DNA of 64,000 nt from assembly GCF_009883635.2 (NCBI RefSeq), contig NZ_CP026115.2, positions 1,054,001 to 1,118,000 of the forward strand. Direction: 5' to 3'. Positions 24,800-34,903 of this stretch are shown here, in pieces; the first letter of the stretch is position 1, and each line of letters starts with the position of its first letter. A program made the translations under genes and the position numbers. The notes below the pieces were generated by a model. The model saw only the letters and a program-made list of their open reading frames with translations. It had not been told where the DNA came from and did no database searches. This DNA is from Pseudomonas putida. GTDB lineage: Bacteria > Pseudomonadota > Gammaproteobacteria > Pseudomonadales > Pseudomonadaceae.

Positions 24800-26150
24800 T
24801 TTCGTGTGGATCCCGCAGCTGGTCGACAATGACCAACCCCGATATCTCGCCTTGGTCGATGCGATTGCCCACGCCATTGAAAGCGGCGCGCTCAAGGTGG
24901 GCGACCGCCTGCCCCCACAACGCCGGCTGGCCTGGAAACTGGGCCTCAACCCGAGTACCACCCAGCAGGCCTACCGCGAAGCTGCCGCCCGCCACCTCGT
25001 AGCTGGCGAAGTGGGCCGTGGTACTTACGTGCTGGCAGGCAGCAAGGAAGCGACCTTGTTCCGCATCAAGCATCACGACGGGCAACGCCCGCTGATCGAC
25101 TTGTCGACAAACGTCCCGGTAGCCGATCCACACAACCATGACTTGCAAGACAGCTTGCGCAGCCTGCTGAAACGCCCCGCCAGCAACTTGCTCGATCATT
25201 ACCTAGGCCCCGAGCAGTTGCTGCTAGGGCGCATTCGCGGCGCCCAGTGGATGGCAAACCGCAGCCTGACCCTTTCAGCGGACGAGCTGTTGCTGTGTGG
25301 CGCAGCCCAACAAGCGCTGACACTGGTGCTGCAGTCGTTCTGCCAGGCTGGCGAGCCGGTCATGCTCGAGGCCCTGACCGCACCGGGCATCAAGGCGGCC
25401 TGTCGGCAACTGCGCCTGCCGGTGCATGGTGTGGCACTGGACGAGCAAGGCCTGCGGCCCGATGACCTGGACCGTGTGGCGCGCGCCAGCGGTGCCCGCG
25501 TGCTGGTCACCACACCGACCCTGCACAACCCCACGGGCGCCTGCATGACGGATACTCGCCGCGCGGCAATTGCCAAGGTAGTCAAACGCCTGGGGCTGTT
25601 GCTGATCGAGGATGATGTGTACGGCGCATTCAGTGACCAAGCGCCGCTCTATCCACTACTGGGCGAGCAGGCGGTTTACATCAACAGCCTGTCCAAGACG
25701 GTAGCCGCTGGCCTGCGATTGGGATGGATTGCGGCCAGCCCGAAGCTGCTGGCACAGGTTGACCCGCATGCCCAGGCCAGCCACTGGTCGGTGTCGCCAT
25801 TGAGCCTGGATATCGCTTGCCAATGGATCGAAGACGGCACTGCTGCGCAGCGGCTCGCCTGGCAGAAAACGGAAATTACCGAGCGATGGCGCCTGGCACG
25901 CAGACTGCTGGGTGATGGACTGCACAATACCGGGCAACCTTCGCCCCACGCGTGGCTGGGCACGCCGCAGGGCGCCGAGGCGGTGGTCAGGCAATGTCGC
26001 GAGCAAGGTGTGGAGATCGTTCCGGCCAGTGTGTTTGCCATTGGCGCGATCGAAGTGCAGGCCGTGCGCATCAGCCTGTCGGCAGCAGGTAGCCGAGCTG
26101 AGTTGAAACAAGGCCTGGAGGTGGTACAGAAGGTACTGTCGGGGCGATGA
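24789..26150 (+). CDS. MocR family regulator (GntR DNA-binding plus aminotransferase-like domain)
   Basis: About 453 residues. An N-terminal GntR winged helix (LVDAIAHAIESGALKVGDRL, LPPQRRLAWKLGLNPSTTQQ) is followed by a fold-type I aminotransferase-like domain. Its PLP-lysine motif is NSLSKTVAAGLRLGWI. Such proteins sense PLP-linked metabolites and regulate a neighbouring gene, here most likely the divergent dehydratase. The start is uncertain. ATGs at 24768 and 24789 lie inside the direct repeats, and GTG 24804 would suit a transcript starting at the TATATT box; GTG 24735 is the furthest in-frame start. I chose 24789 because it retains MGSNFVWIPQLV. Confidence 0.88.
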   Translation: MGSNFVWIPQLVDNDQPRYLALVDAIAHAIESGALKVGDRLPPQRRLAWKLGLNPSTTQQAYREAAARHLVAGEVGRGTYVLAGSKEATLFRIKHHDGQRPLIDLSTNVPVADPHNHDLQDSLRSLLKRPASNLLDHYLGPEQLLLGRIRGAQWMANRSLTLSADELLLCGAAQQALTLVLQSFCQAGEPVMLEALTAPGIKAACRQLRLPVHGVALDEQGLRPDDLDRVARASGARVLVTTPTLHNPTGACMTDTRRAAIAKVVKRLGLLLIEDDVYGAFSDQAPLYPLLGEQAVYINSLSKTVAAGLRLGWIAASPKLLAQVDPHAQASHWSVSPLSLDIACQWIEDGTAAQRLAWQKTEITERWRLARRLLGDGLHNTGQPSPHAWLGTPQGAEAVVRQCREQGVEIVPASVFAIGAIEVQAVRISLSAAGSRAELKQGLEVVQKVLSGR

Positions 26151-26214
26151 ACCGAGGGACGAAAGCAGCTTCTTCGCTACGGCTAAACGCGAAGAGGCCG
26201 CTGACGCAGGGCGA

Positions 26215-26472
26215 TCAACCCTGCTGGCAACCTTCGCCCATCGCCCGGTACTGAATGGTATGCACCTGGCCATGATGGTCTTCATAGGTCATGGTCGCAG
26301 GTACCACTTCGCAGACATTGGGGATGGTCGACAGGTTGATCACCCGTTTGATGTCGAGGTTCATGGAATAGTCGTACTGCTGGGCCACAGGCTCGCTGGA
26401 GACCGGCTTGGCCTCATCGGCGAGGGCGAACGAGGACATACCGACCAGTGCAAGAATCAGTAATGGTTTCAT
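26215..26472 (-). CDS. small secreted DUF2790 protein
   Basis: An 85-residue protein with a signal peptide (MKPLLILALVGMSSFALA, cut about residue 18) and the DUF2790 pattern: YDYSMNLDIKRVINLS, a conserved cysteine pair (PNVCEVVPATMTYEDHHG and GEGCQQG). DUF2790 is largely confined to Pseudomonas and has no known function. An AAAGG site precedes the ATG at 26472. An imperfect hairpin at about 26166-26206 lies between it and the convergent MocR gene. Confidence 0.87.
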   Translation of the reverse strand: MKPLLILALVGMSSFALADEAKPVSSEPVAQQYDYSMNLDIKRVINLSTIPNVCEVVPATMTYEDHHGQVHTIQYRAMGEGCQQG

Positions 26473-26748
26473 GGGGTTTGGCCTTTAAAGCAATCCAGCT
26501 GATCGTGTGACTTCTGATGCCATCAATGGCGCGGAGAAGTTGTCATCGACTGCGAAGATGACACGAAGTACCGATCCCGCTTCGTCTACTGCCAGGGGGA
26601 ATAGTTGAAATTCTACTCCTGGCCGGGAATAGTTGAACCCTGAACTCGGACATTCACCCTTGCAGGATTTGCAACAATCTGCGACAAAGCCAAACGGCTC
26701 GAAGGCCTGGAATAACCGGGCTAGAGCCATCCGTTCCAGGTATACCCC

Positions 26749-27198
26749 ATGACTGCCCTGCACTGCGCCCTGCTCATCGGCCCCGAGCGTCGATTGCTCG
26801 AACACTTCTACAAACAGCAAGGTTCGCGCATGCGCGCAGCCAATGATGGTGAATCGTGGGTGGCGCGCGGCGACGGGATCGTTGCCGGCCTGTGCCTCAG
26901 TGCCGTCGCCGACGGCCACTGGCTCACCGGGCTGCTCGTCGCCCCGCAGCAGCGCAACCGTGGCGTGGCCGCGCAGTTGGTCGAGGCGGCCCTGGCCGGG
27001 CACAGTGGCCCGACCTGGCTGTTCTGCCGCCCCGACCTCGCGGCCTACTACCAGCGCCTCGGTTTCAGCATAACCGCGCAACTGCCCGAAGCCTTGGCCT
27101 CGCGCCTGCAACGCTACCAGCGCAGCAAAAACCTGCTGGCCATGGTACGGGCTCAGTCGTCGCTGTCATCCAGCCCGGGAAACAACACATCGGTGTAG
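26749..27198 (+). CDS. GNAT family acetyltransferase
   Basis: A 149-residue GNAT-fold protein. The acetyl-CoA pyrophosphate-binding motif is [20 protein letters not shown] (residues 63-82), preceded by DGHWLTG and followed by [13 protein letters not shown], the usual beta6/7 block. The acceptor substrate is unknown. It converges on the peptide deformylase gene and the last 46 bp (27153-27198) overlap that gene's 3' end on the other strand. The ribosome-binding site is weak. Confidence 0.85.
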   Translation: MTALHCALLIGPERRLLEHFYKQQGSRMRAANDGESWVARGDGIVAGLCLSAVADGHWLTGLLVAPQQRNRGVAAQLVEAALAGHSGPTWLFCRPDLAAYYQRLGFSITAQLPEALASRLQRYQRSKNLLAMVRAQSSLSSSPGNNTSV

Positions 27199-27689
27199 CC
27201 GAACTTGGCAAAGTCCTGGATACGCGAGGGGTACAAGCGGCCGATCAGGTGATCGCACTCGTGCTGCACCACCCGCGCATGAAAGCCATCGGCAAAGCGG
27301 TTGATCGGGTTACCCTGCGGGTCGATGCCTTCGTAGCTGATGTGCTTGAAGCGCGGCACCACCCCACGCAGGCCGGGCACCGACAGGCAGCCCTCCCAAC
27401 CGTCTTCGACTTCCGTGGTTAGCGGGGTGATCACCGGGTTGAGCAGGATGGTCTGCGGCACGGGCTCGGCATCCGGGTAACGCTCGCTGCGCTCGAAGCC
27501 GAAGATCACCAGTTGCAGGTCGATGCCGATCTGCGGCGCGGCCAGGCCCACGCCACCCACGTGGTGCATGGTTTCGAACATGTCGTCGATCAACTGCTGC
27601 AGTTCGCTGCTGCCGATCAGGTGTTCGGGCACCGGTGCGGCGATACGCAGCAAGCGCTCGTCGCCCATCTTGAGAATGTCACGGATCAT
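27153..27689 (-). CDS. def: peptide deformylase (second, non-fmt-linked copy)
   Basis: A 178-residue deformylase with all three metal/active-site motifs: [10 protein letters not shown] (motif 1), EGCLSVPG (motif 2, Cys ligand) and QHECDHLIG (motif 3, HExxH-type HECDH). It removes the formyl group from N-terminal methionine. It is not next to fmt, so it is probably an accessory paralogue. Its ATG overlaps the stop of the YihY gene by 4 nt (ATGA at 27686-27689), indicating co-translation. Confidence 0.94.
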   Translation of the reverse strand: MIRDILKMGDERLLRIAAPVPEHLIGSSELQQLIDDMFETMHHVGGVGLAAPQIGIDLQLVIFGFERSERYPDAEPVPQTILLNPVITPLTTEVEDGWEGCLSVPGLRGVVPRFKHISYEGIDPQGNPINRFADGFHARVVQHECDHLIGRLYPSRIQDFAKFGYTDVLFPGLDDSDD

Positions 27690-28639
27690 CGCGGGTTCGG
27701 CTCGGTCGGTTCAGGCTCGACCGGGTGTTCATGGCCGAGCACGGTGATGGTTTCCTTGGGTTTGGCGCCCTCGAAATCCTTCTCGCCCGGGTTCTTGCCC
27801 TCGCTCGACATGTGCTCGATCACCGCATTCATTTCCGCCCCCAGCAACAGCACGGCGGCAGAGATGTAGAAGTACAGCAACAGCACGATGATCGCACCGA
27901 TGCTGCCATACATGGCGTTGTAGTCGGCAAAGGTCTTGACGTAGTAGGCAAAGCCCAGGGAGGCGATGATCCATACTACTACCGCCAGTACCGAACCTGG
28001 GGTAATGAAGCGAAACTTCTGCTTCACGTCCGGCATCACGTAATAGATCAAGGCCACCGCGACCATCATCAGGATGATGATCGCCGGCCAGCGCAGCACG
28101 GTCCAAATGGTGACGATCACCTCCTGCAGGCCGACTTGCGAAGCGATCCACTCCATCACCTGCGGCCCCAGCACCATCAACGCAGCCGACGAGAGCAGCA
28201 TGCCGGCGATGCCGATGGTGTAGATGATCGACAGCGGAATGCGCTTCCACACCGGCCGGCCCTCGGGCACGTCGTAAGCGGCATTCATCGCGCTCATCAT
28301 CAGGCGCACGCCGGCCGAGGCGGTCCACAAGGCGATGACGATACCCACCGACAACAGCCCGCCCTTGGACTGCTGCAACTGGTCGATCACCGGGTTCACC
28401 TGCTCCAGCGCCTGGGGCGGCAGCACCAGCTCCGATTGCAGGCGCAACCAGGAAAAGAAGTCCGGCAAGTGCAGGAAGCCGATCAGGGCGATCAGGAACA
28501 GCAGGAACGGAAACAGCGAAAACAGCATCTGGTAGGCCAGCGCGGACGCATAGGTCGACATCTCGTCGTCGAGGAATTCCTTGACGGTGCGTACCAGCAC
28601 GCGGTGCAGGGGCAGGCCGCGCAGGTCGGGGAAAATCAT
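27686..28639 (-). CDS. YihY/BrkB family inner-membrane protein
   Basis: A 317-residue polytopic protein of the YihY/virulence-factor-BrkB family. It begins [20 protein letters not shown], then has the conserved [20 protein letters not shown] (20) first membrane helix, and six membrane helices in all. A soluble acidic/lysine tail ([20 protein letters not shown]) follows. Despite old names it is not an RNase; its function is unsettled. The ATG at 28639 has AAAGGAG 7 nt upstream, better than longer frames. It is co-transcribed with def downstream. Confidence 0.9.
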   Translation of the reverse strand: MIFPDLRGLPLHRVLVRTVKEFLDDEMSTYASALAYQMLFSLFPFLLFLIALIGFLHLPDFFSWLRLQSELVLPPQALEQVNPVIDQLQQSKGGLLSVGIVIALWTASAGVRLMMSAMNAAYDVPEGRPVWKRIPLSIIYTIGIAGMLLSSAALMVLGPQVMEWIASQVGLQEVIVTIWTVLRWPAIIILMMVAVALIYYVMPDVKQKFRFITPGSVLAVVVWIIASLGFAYYVKTFADYNAMYGSIGAIIVLLLYFYISAAVLLLGAEMNAVIEHMSSEGKNPGEKDFEGAKPKETITVLGHEHPVEPEPTEPNPR

Positions 28640-28741
28640 AGCGTCTCCTTTCGCCGCTTGATTCTTGAGTACAACGGGTAAGTCTAATAGACCACGCCGG
28701 TGATGTACTGCTCCCGGACATGCCAGAAGAAAATGCCTGAA

Positions 28742-28774
28742 CCTGTTCCTGCCCTGGGAAGAGGCAGGAACAGG
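28742..28774. terminator. hairpin after the CsbD-like gene
   Basis: CCTGTTCCTGCC and its perfect complement GGCAGGAACAGG flank a 9-nt loop, 11 nt beyond the stop of the minus-strand CsbD-like gene. No strong T tract. Confidence 0.65.
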
Positions 28775-28784
28775 CCGTTTCACA

Positions 28785-28964
28785 TCAAGGCTTCTTCACC
28801 GCATCCTTCACATTGCCCTTGATCTGCTGGGCTTCGCCCTTGAGTTCCTGGGCTTTGCCTTCTGCCCGCAGCTTGTCGTTATCGGTCACCTTGCCGACGC
28901 CCTGTTTAACGTTACCAATTGCTTCGTTGGCCAGGCCTTTCGCTTTGTCTTTAGTGCCGCTCAT
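28785..28964 (-). CDS. CsbD-like stress protein
   Basis: A 59-residue, highly charged CsbD-family protein: [20 protein letters not shown] then two [24 protein letters not shown] repeats (both within residues 1-55). CsbD proteins are general-stress proteins without a known activity. ATG 28964 has GGAG upstream; a longer frame to 29045 reads through that site and is unlike CsbD. The gene is monocistronic. Confidence 0.88.
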   Translation of the reverse strand: MSGTKDKAKGLANEAIGNVKQGVGKVTDNDKLRAEGKAQELKGEAQQIKGNVKDAVKKP

Positions 28965-29186
28965 GGCAAATCTCCTGCAAATGGAGACACGTGGACCGTG
29001 TCGACAGTCGGTGGACCGGGGGCCTTGCGAAAGAGTTTCAATCAATTTGCCTGGCCCAAGCCGAACGGCGAATCAGCGGGCGAATACCGCACCGAATAGG
29101 TCTACCTCACTGCTCAAGGCCAGACGGCTGCCCTAAAATCGCAGCCAACCTGCGTATAAAAACAACAGTTTCCGGATATTTGCCCC

Positions 29187-30656
29187 ATGCGTCTGATGCC
29201 CCTGCTTGCGGCTTTCTTGCCGTTGTTGCCCTTGCCTGCCCTGGCTGCCGCACCGGCCAGCGAAACCCTGAAGGTCGAGCGCTATGTCGACGATGGCCAA
29301 CCCGGCACCCTGCGCTGGGCCATCGAAACCAGCAACCAGAACCCTGGCCACTACAGCATCGAGATCGCTGCGGTGGGTAAGCCGCCCTACGTGATTCGCC
29401 CAACCCACGCGCTGCCGGAAATCAAGGGCCCGGTACGGATCACCGGCCTGCCCGGGGCCCGTGACGGCCAGTACATCGCCATTGACGGCTCGGGCTACAT
29501 CAAGGACCAGGGCGTGCGCACCTGCCCCGGCGCCCTGCCCGGCCAGTTCGGCACCAACGTGCGCACCACCACCAACCCCGGGCTGGTACTGCGTGACACC
29601 CAAGGCGTGCACCTGAGTGGCCTGGAGGTGCGCAACTTCTGCATCGGCATCCTGGTCAACCGCGCCAGCGGTAATGTCATCGAAGACAACCGCATCGTCG
29701 CCAACAAGGGCGGCGCCGGCATCATGCTCACGGGCGACGACGGTGCCGGCAACCCGACCGCCACCACCACGGTCAACAACAAGGTGCTGCGCAACCAGCT
29801 GATCGACAACGGCGATGGCCTGGAACTGACCCGTGGCGCGGCCTTCAACCTGGTGGCCGACAACCTGTTCCGCTCGACCCCGGCCAACCCCGAACCGTCC
29901 CAGGGCATCGAGATCTTGCTGGGCAATGACAACAGCGTGGTGCGCAACCGCTTCGAGAACTATTCCGACGGCCTGCAGATCAACTGGGGCAAGCGCAACT
30001 ACCTCGGCGCCAACACCTTCAACGGCAACTCGATCGGCGTCAGCGTCACCGGCGAAGGCAACATCCTCGACGGCAACCTGATCCACGGCAACCGCATCGG
30101 CGTGGCCCTGCGCCCGGAACCTGACGTCACCGCCACACGCCTGAGCGGCAACCGCATCTGGGGCAACAGCCAGGACATCCGCCGCTGCGAGGCCGGTGGT
30201 TCGTGCGTGCCCAACCAGCGCACCGGCGCCATCGTGTTCGGCGTGCCGGCCCAGGCCCATGCCTTGTATGTCGGCTCGCGTGGCGTCGGCGCGGATTTGC
30301 CGAAGCAGGACCAGGCGACCATCTGTGATGCCAAGGGCGAGCCCAAGCCGTGCCAGCCACTGCCCAACCACAACCAGCAACCGCCACGGCTGATTGCCCT
30401 GGACGGCAATGTGCTGCGGGGCGAGGTGCAGGGGCCGGTGTCGAGCCTGTTGCGCATCGAGGTGTTTGGCAATGCCCAGGCAGAGGGGACCGAGGCTGAG
30501 CAATATCTGGGAGACGTGCTGGTGAACAGTGATGACCAGGGGCAGGCGCGGTTTGCCCAGGTGCTGGAGAATATCGGCGGGCTGAAGAGCTTTACGGCGA
30601 CGGTGACCACTGTGGATGGGGCTACCTCCGAGTTGAGCAGGCCACTCAGTCGTTGA
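29187..30656 (+). CDS. secreted right-handed parallel beta-helix protein
   Basis: A 489-residue exported protein. A signal peptide (MRLMPLLAAFLPLLPLPALA, about residue 20) precedes a long series of beta-helix turns with asparagine ladders (VLRNQLIDNGDG, NLIHGNRIGV, FNGNSIGVSVTG). The C-terminal 100 residues differ in style and are probably a beta-sandwich. Such folds occur in polysaccharide lyases, epimerases and CASH-type proteins; no catalytic residues are clear, so it could be a carbohydrate-active enzyme or a binding protein. The ribosome-binding site ahead of ATG 29187 is weak. Confidence 0.82.
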   Translation: MRLMPLLAAFLPLLPLPALAAAPASETLKVERYVDDGQPGTLRWAIETSNQNPGHYSIEIAAVGKPPYVIRPTHALPEIKGPVRITGLPGARDGQYIAIDGSGYIKDQGVRTCPGALPGQFGTNVRTTTNPGLVLRDTQGVHLSGLEVRNFCIGILVNRASGNVIEDNRIVANKGGAGIMLTGDDGAGNPTATTTVNNKVLRNQLIDNGDGLELTRGAAFNLVADNLFRSTPANPEPSQGIEILLGNDNSVVRNRFENYSDGLQINWGKRNYLGANTFNGNSIGVSVTGEGNILDGNLIHGNRIGVALRPEPDVTATRLSGNRIWGNSQDIRRCEAGGSCVPNQRTGAIVFGVPAQAHALYVGSRGVGADLPKQDQATICDAKGEPKPCQPLPNHNQQPPRLIALDGNVLRGEVQGPVSSLLRIEVFGNAQAEGTEAEQYLGDVLVNSDDQGQARFAQVLENIGGLKSFTATVTTVDGATSELSRPLSR

Positions 30657-30663
30657 GGCAACT

Positions 30664-30759
30664 GGCCCTTTCGCGGGACAAGCCCGCTCCTACAGGTACA
30701 GCGCATGCCTCGGGATGTGCGGAATTCCTGTAGGAGCGGGCTTGCCCCGCGAAAGGGCC
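30664..30759. repeat. paired REP element
   Basis: Inverted REP units 30664-30696 and 30727-30759 (33-nt arms, one mismatch), core GCGGGACAAGCCCGCTCC, 8 nt after the beta-helix gene stop. Confidence 0.88.
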
Positions 30760-30832
30760 GTCAAACCTTGCTAGGCCGGGTGCCACCCCTCACAATGCAG
30801 CCCTAATCAAGCGTCAACCCGCAGGAACCTGC

Positions 30833-31213
30833 ATGAAACTCGACAAACCCACCGCCATCGCCCGCCGCAACCAGGCCTTGGCCAACCCGGTGCTGACCAG
30901 CGCCAACACCCTGTTCGCCATCCTCGACCGCAAGCGCAACCTGTGGTGGTTCGAGGTGCCGGTGGCGCTGCTGCGCAAGGGCCAGCCCGACTGGGTCAAC
31001 CTGTTGCTGCACACCCCGGAAAGCGACGAGCTGCAGCACCTGAAGGTGCCGGTCAACTTCCTCCGTGCTCACCAGGAGCAGATGGAAGTGCGCAACCCCG
31101 GCAAGCGCCGCTCGACCATCAGCCTGGCACTGAGCGCCGACCGTGACTCACTGCTGCGCGACACCCGCCCAGGTGGCGAGCAGCTGGACTTCCGGACCTT
31201 CGTGCAGGCCTGA
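30833..31213 (+). CDS. conserved hypothetical protein, 126 residues
   Basis: No family recognised. It is a soluble, basic protein with no signal peptide: it begins MKLDKPTAIARRNQALANPV (20), has DRKRNLWWFEVPVALLRKGQ in the middle and ends DFRTFVQA. An AGGA site precedes ATG 30833. Its stop (TGA 31211-31213) touches the stop of the convergent cvfB gene (TCA 31214-31216 on the plus strand), so the two genes abut with no spacer. Confidence 0.75.
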   Translation: MKLDKPTAIARRNQALANPVLTSANTLFAILDRKRNLWWFEVPVALLRKGQPDWVNLLLHTPESDELQHLKVPVNFLRAHQEQMEVRNPGKRRSTISLALSADRDSLLRDTRPGGEQLDFRTFVQA

Positions 31214-32050
31214 TCAGGCCTTTTCGATGCGATCGTCATGGATGACGATGCGGCCTTGCTTGAACAACCCGCCAATGGCCTTCTTGAAGTTGCCCTTGCT
31301 GACGTTGAACATCTGGCTGATGACTTCCGGGGCGCTCTTGTCGCTCACCGCCAGCATCCCACCTTCGGCCTCCAGACGCGCCATGATGCGCTCCTGCAGG
31401 TCGTCGCCAAGCGCCTTGCCGACCGGTTGCAGGCTCAGGGCGATCTTGCCGTCATGGCGCACTTCCTTGATGAAACCTTCCACGTGCATGCCCGAACGCA
31501 GGAATTTGAACACCTCGTTCTTGTGGATCAGGCCCCAGTGGCGGTTGTTGATGATGGCTTTGAAGCCCATCGGTGTTTCACCGGCCACCAGCAATTCGAC
31601 GGGCTGGCCAACCTGGTATTGAGCCGGGGTAACGTCCAGGTAGCGGTCCAGGCGTGAAGTGGCGGTGATGCGGCGGGTGCGTTTGTCCAGGTAGACATGC
31701 ACGACGCAGTAATCGCCGATTTTCAGTTGCCGGGCTTCTTCGGAATACGGCATCAGCAAGTCCTTGGGCAGCCCCCAATCCAGGAAGATACCGGCCCCGT
31801 TGATGTCCTTGACCTTGAGGCTGGCGAACTCGCCAACCTGCACCTTGGGCTTCTCGGTGGTGGCAATGAGCTTGTCATCGCTATCCAGATAGAGGAACAC
31901 GTTCAGCCAGTCGTCGATCTCGGTTTCGGCGTTCTTCGGGATGTAACGCCCTGGCAGCAGGATCTCACCGTCGGAGCCGCCATCCAGGTACAGGCCGAAT
32001 TCCACGTGTTTCACGATTTGCAAACTGTTGTAACGCCCAAGCAGAGCCAT
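31214..32050 (-). CDS. cvfB: CvfB-like S1 RNA-binding protein
   Basis: A 278-residue protein of the CvfB/YitL family. It starts MALLGRYNSLQIVKHVEFGL (20), then three S1-like modules (GEFASLKVKDINGAGIFLDW; GDYCVVHVYLDKRTRRITAT; HVEGFIKEVRHDGKIALSLQ) and a C-terminal winged helix (EVISQMFNVSKGNFKKAIGG, 20). CvfB binds RNA and affects virulence-gene expression in Staphylococcus; its role in Pseudomonas is unknown. A GAGGAA site precedes ATG 32050. Confidence 0.88.
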   Translation of the reverse strand: MALLGRYNSLQIVKHVEFGLYLDGGSDGEILLPGRYIPKNAETEIDDWLNVFLYLDSDDKLIATTEKPKVQVGEFASLKVKDINGAGIFLDWGLPKDLLMPYSEEARQLKIGDYCVVHVYLDKRTRRITATSRLDRYLDVTPAQYQVGQPVELLVAGETPMGFKAIINNRHWGLIHKNEVFKFLRSGMHVEGFIKEVRHDGKIALSLQPVGKALGDDLQERIMARLEAEGGMLAVSDKSAPEVISQMFNVSKGNFKKAIGGLFKQGRIVIHDDRIEKA

Positions 32051-32180
32051 TTCCGATGTTCCTCAAGACAAGGCGACTATTCTACACGTGAAGCCAGCGC
32101 GCTGCCCGATCGCTGATTCGGTGGAACCGCGCCGCCCACCTTGCGTCTACCGATCAGCCAGCCACAGCAAGGACCTGAAC

Positions 32181-33041
32181 ATGCTTGTACGCCTGTCCAA
32201 AGCCCTGCTCATCACCCTCATCTTCGCCTTTACCTTGGCGGCCTGCAGCCGCATCGACCTCGCGTACCGCAACCTCGACCGCCTGGTGCCGTGGTCGCTG
32301 GGCGACTACCTGGCCATGAACCGAGAGCAGAAGGCATTGCTCGACGAACGGCTCAAGCAGCACCTGGCCTGGCACTGCAAGACCCAGCTGCCAGGCTACC
32401 TTGACTGGCTCGACCGGGTACGCGACATGGTCGCCGAGGACCAGGTGACCGACCAGGCCCTGCAGCAGCGTACGGTCGAGGCCCGCCAGGCAATCGGCCG
32501 GGTGGCGCAAGAGATCACCCCGTCCGCCACTGAATTATTGCGCGGCATGAGCGACAAGCAGGTTGCCGAGATGCGCGATGCGTTCCGCGACGACATTAGT
32601 GAAAGGCAGAAGACTTATGTCGACACCCCACTGGACAAGCAAATCGCCCGACGCGCCGAACGCATGGAAAAACGCCTGAACAACTGGTTCGGCGACCTCA
32701 ATACCCCTCAACGCCAGCGTGTGCAGACCTGGTCGCAGGCGCTGGGTGACCAGAACCGCCAGTGGATCGCCAACCGCCAGCACTGGCAGCAACAGCTGAT
32801 GCTGGCCATGAACCAGCGCAAAGACGCAAGCTTCGAGCCGCGCCTGGCGACCTTGCTGCAACGCAAGGAAAGCCTGTGGACGCCGGAGTACCGAGCGGCG
32901 TTCGAAAATACCGAGCAGCAAGCGCGCAGCTTGCTTGTGGACCTGGTGCACTTGAGCAGCCCGGCGCAGCGGCAGTTCCTGCAGGAACGGCTGGCCAAGG
33001 TGCGCACCGATTTCAGTGAGATGAAGTGCCTGAAAAGCTAA
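32181..33041 (+). CDS. DUF6279-like lipoprotein
   Basis: A 286-residue predicted lipoprotein. The signal peptide ends in the lipobox LAAC (FTLAAC; cysteine about residue 22). The mature part is alpha-helical and highly charged, beginning SRIDLAYRNLDRLVPWSLGD, a pattern I recognise from DUF6279 lipoproteins of gamma-proteobacteria. Function is unknown. AAGGA 9 nt ahead of ATG 32181 decides the start; an upstream in-frame ATG at 32088 would place the signal peptide internally. Confidence 0.83.
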   Translation: MLVRLSKALLITLIFAFTLAACSRIDLAYRNLDRLVPWSLGDYLAMNREQKALLDERLKQHLAWHCKTQLPGYLDWLDRVRDMVAEDQVTDQALQQRTVEARQAIGRVAQEITPSATELLRGMSDKQVAEMRDAFRDDISERQKTYVDTPLDKQIARRAERMEKRLNNWFGDLNTPQRQRVQTWSQALGDQNRQWIANRQHWQQQLMLAMNQRKDASFEPRLATLLQRKESLWTPEYRAAFENTEQQARSLLVDLVHLSSPAQRQFLQERLAKVRTDFSEMKCLKS

Positions 33042-33056
33042 ATGTGAACAGCAGCT

Positions 33057-34766
33057 TTACCGCCCCTTGCGCCGATAGGGAAACACATCGATCACCTTGC
33101 CTTCGCGGATCGCCGCCTGCAGCCCCTTCCAGTAGTCCGCGTCGTACAATTCGCCATGCAAGCGGCTAAACAACCGGCGCTGGCCGATATCGGCAAACAG
33201 GAACGGCGGGAACTCTTCGGGGAACACATCGTGCGGCCCGATCGAATACCACGGCTCGCCAGACATCTCATCCTCCGGATAGCGCGGCGGCGGGATGTGC
33301 CGGAAGTTCACCTCGGTCAGGAAGCTGATCTCGTCATAGTCGTAGAACACCACCCGCCCATGCCGGGTAACGCCGAAGTTCTTCAGCAGCATGTCACCCG
33401 GGAAGATGTTCGCCGCCGCCAGTTGCTTGATGGCCAGCCCGTAGTCCTCCAGCGCTTCGAGCACCTGCCCTTCGCTGGCGTGCTCCAAGTACAGGTTGAG
33501 CGGGGTCATGCGCCGCTCGGTCCAGCAGTGGCGGACCAGCACCGTGTCGCCTTCCAGCGCCACGGTCGAGGGCGCAACTTCCAGCAACTCGGCCAGGCAC
33601 TCGGGCTCGAACTTGCCACGCGGGAAGCGGAAATCGGCAAACTCCTGGGTATCGGCCATACGCCCCACCCGGTCGACGCTTTTCACCAGCCGGTACTTGT
33701 CGATCACCGTGGCGCGGTCGACGGTCTTGGACGGCGAGAAGCGATCCTTGATGATCTTGAACACGGTATTGAAGCCCGGCAGGGTAAACACGCTCATGAC
33801 CATGCCGCGTACCCCGGGGGCCATGACGAAACGGTCGTCGCTGCTGGCCAGGTGGTTGATCAGGGCGCGATAGAACTCCGACTTGCCTTGCTTGTAGAAA
33901 CCGATCGAGGTGTACAGCTCGGCAATGTGCTTGCCCGGCAGGATGCGTTTCAAGAAGTTGACGAACTCCGCTGGCACCGGCACGTCGGCCATGAAGTACG
34001 AGCGGGTGAACGAGAAGATGATCGACACTTCGGCCTCGTCGGTAATCAACGCATCGGCCTCGATACCATGGCCTTCCCGGTGCAGCAGTGCGATTGCCAG
34101 CGGCCACTGCTCGTCAGCGTTGTACAGGCGGCCGACCAGGTAGGCGCCCTTGTTGCGGTACAACACCGGCACGAACAGCTCCACGGCCAGGGCCGGGTCC
34201 TTGCACACCCAGTCTGGCAGGCACTCCTTCAGTTGTTCTTCAAGGCGTGCCACATCGCCTTCGAGATCGCCATAGGCAAAGGCATAGTCAGCGAAAATGG
34301 CCCGCAGCAGCCCCTTGAGGCTACCGCCGGGCGTGTAAGTGCGGGTCTGCGCAGCGCGCTCATGGGTGCGGATCGAAGGCCGGGTGGTGTGGATGAACAT
34401 GCAGCCGTCGCTAATCTGGTCATGGCTGAACAGGCTGCAGAACAGCGAGTTGTACCAGGTCTCCGCCAGCTCGTCGTCCAGCCGTGGGTCGATCAGGCGG
34501 ATGTAGGCGTTTTTTACCAGCGGCCACTGTTCCACATCCAGCAGCACCTCTTCGTCGAAACCGTCGCGCAGCCAGGCGTTGACCTCGCCGACTTTCTGTT
34601 CATACAGGTTGATCCGCACTGCCGACGCCCGCTGGATGTCCTGCCAGCGCGCCTGCTCGAAGCGCTCGCGGGCGCCGAGGGTGATACGGCGAAAGTGCTC
34701 GCGGTAGTCGTCGAAGCCGTCGAGGATCATCCGCGCGATCTCGCCGGCGGGCCAATGCTGGGTCAT
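33057..34766 (-). CDS. aceK: isocitrate dehydrogenase kinase/phosphatase
   Basis: A 569-residue AceK. The regulatory N-terminal half is followed by the kinase/phosphatase domain; the ATP-binding loop [20 protein letters not shown] (20) and the catalytic [17 protein letters not shown] segment are typical, as is the [20 protein letters not shown] (20) block. AceK switches isocitrate dehydrogenase off when cells grow on acetate or fatty acids, sending carbon to the glyoxylate shunt, which fits the lipid-use genes nearby. ATG 34766 has GAGG 8 nt upstream; GTG 34775 is too close to that site. Confidence 0.96.
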   Translation of the reverse strand: MTQHWPAGEIARMILDGFDDYREHFRRITLGARERFEQARWQDIQRASAVRINLYEQKVGEVNAWLRDGFDEEVLLDVEQWPLVKNAYIRLIDPRLDDELAETWYNSLFCSLFSHDQISDGCMFIHTTRPSIRTHERAAQTRTYTPGGSLKGLLRAIFADYAFAYGDLEGDVARLEEQLKECLPDWVCKDPALAVELFVPVLYRNKGAYLVGRLYNADEQWPLAIALLHREGHGIEADALITDEAEVSIIFSFTRSYFMADVPVPAEFVNFLKRILPGKHIAELYTSIGFYKQGKSEFYRALINHLASSDDRFVMAPGVRGMVMSVFTLPGFNTVFKIIKDRFSPSKTVDRATVIDKYRLVKSVDRVGRMADTQEFADFRFPRGKFEPECLAELLEVAPSTVALEGDTVLVRHCWTERRMTPLNLYLEHASEGQVLEALEDYGLAIKQLAAANIFPGDMLLKNFGVTRHGRVVFYDYDEISFLTEVNFRHIPPPRYPEDEMSGEPWYSIGPHDVFPEEFPPFLFADIGQRRLFSRLHGELYDADYWKGLQAAIREGKVIDVFPYRRKGR

Positions 34767-34903
34767 GCGCAACACCTCGGGGCTGGGTGAGCTATGAGCT
34801 TAGCCCGCGAAGAGGCCAGTACAGGTTTACAGCGCAAGAAAGCACAAGAATCACCCAGGCGAGTCACGTACACTCGCGCCCTGCCCTGTACCCGGAGACC
34901 GTT

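Noticed and set aside
26593..26748. Possible extra small gene between DUF2790 and the GNAT gene
   Set aside because: No start with a ribosome-binding site; only a direct repeat seen.
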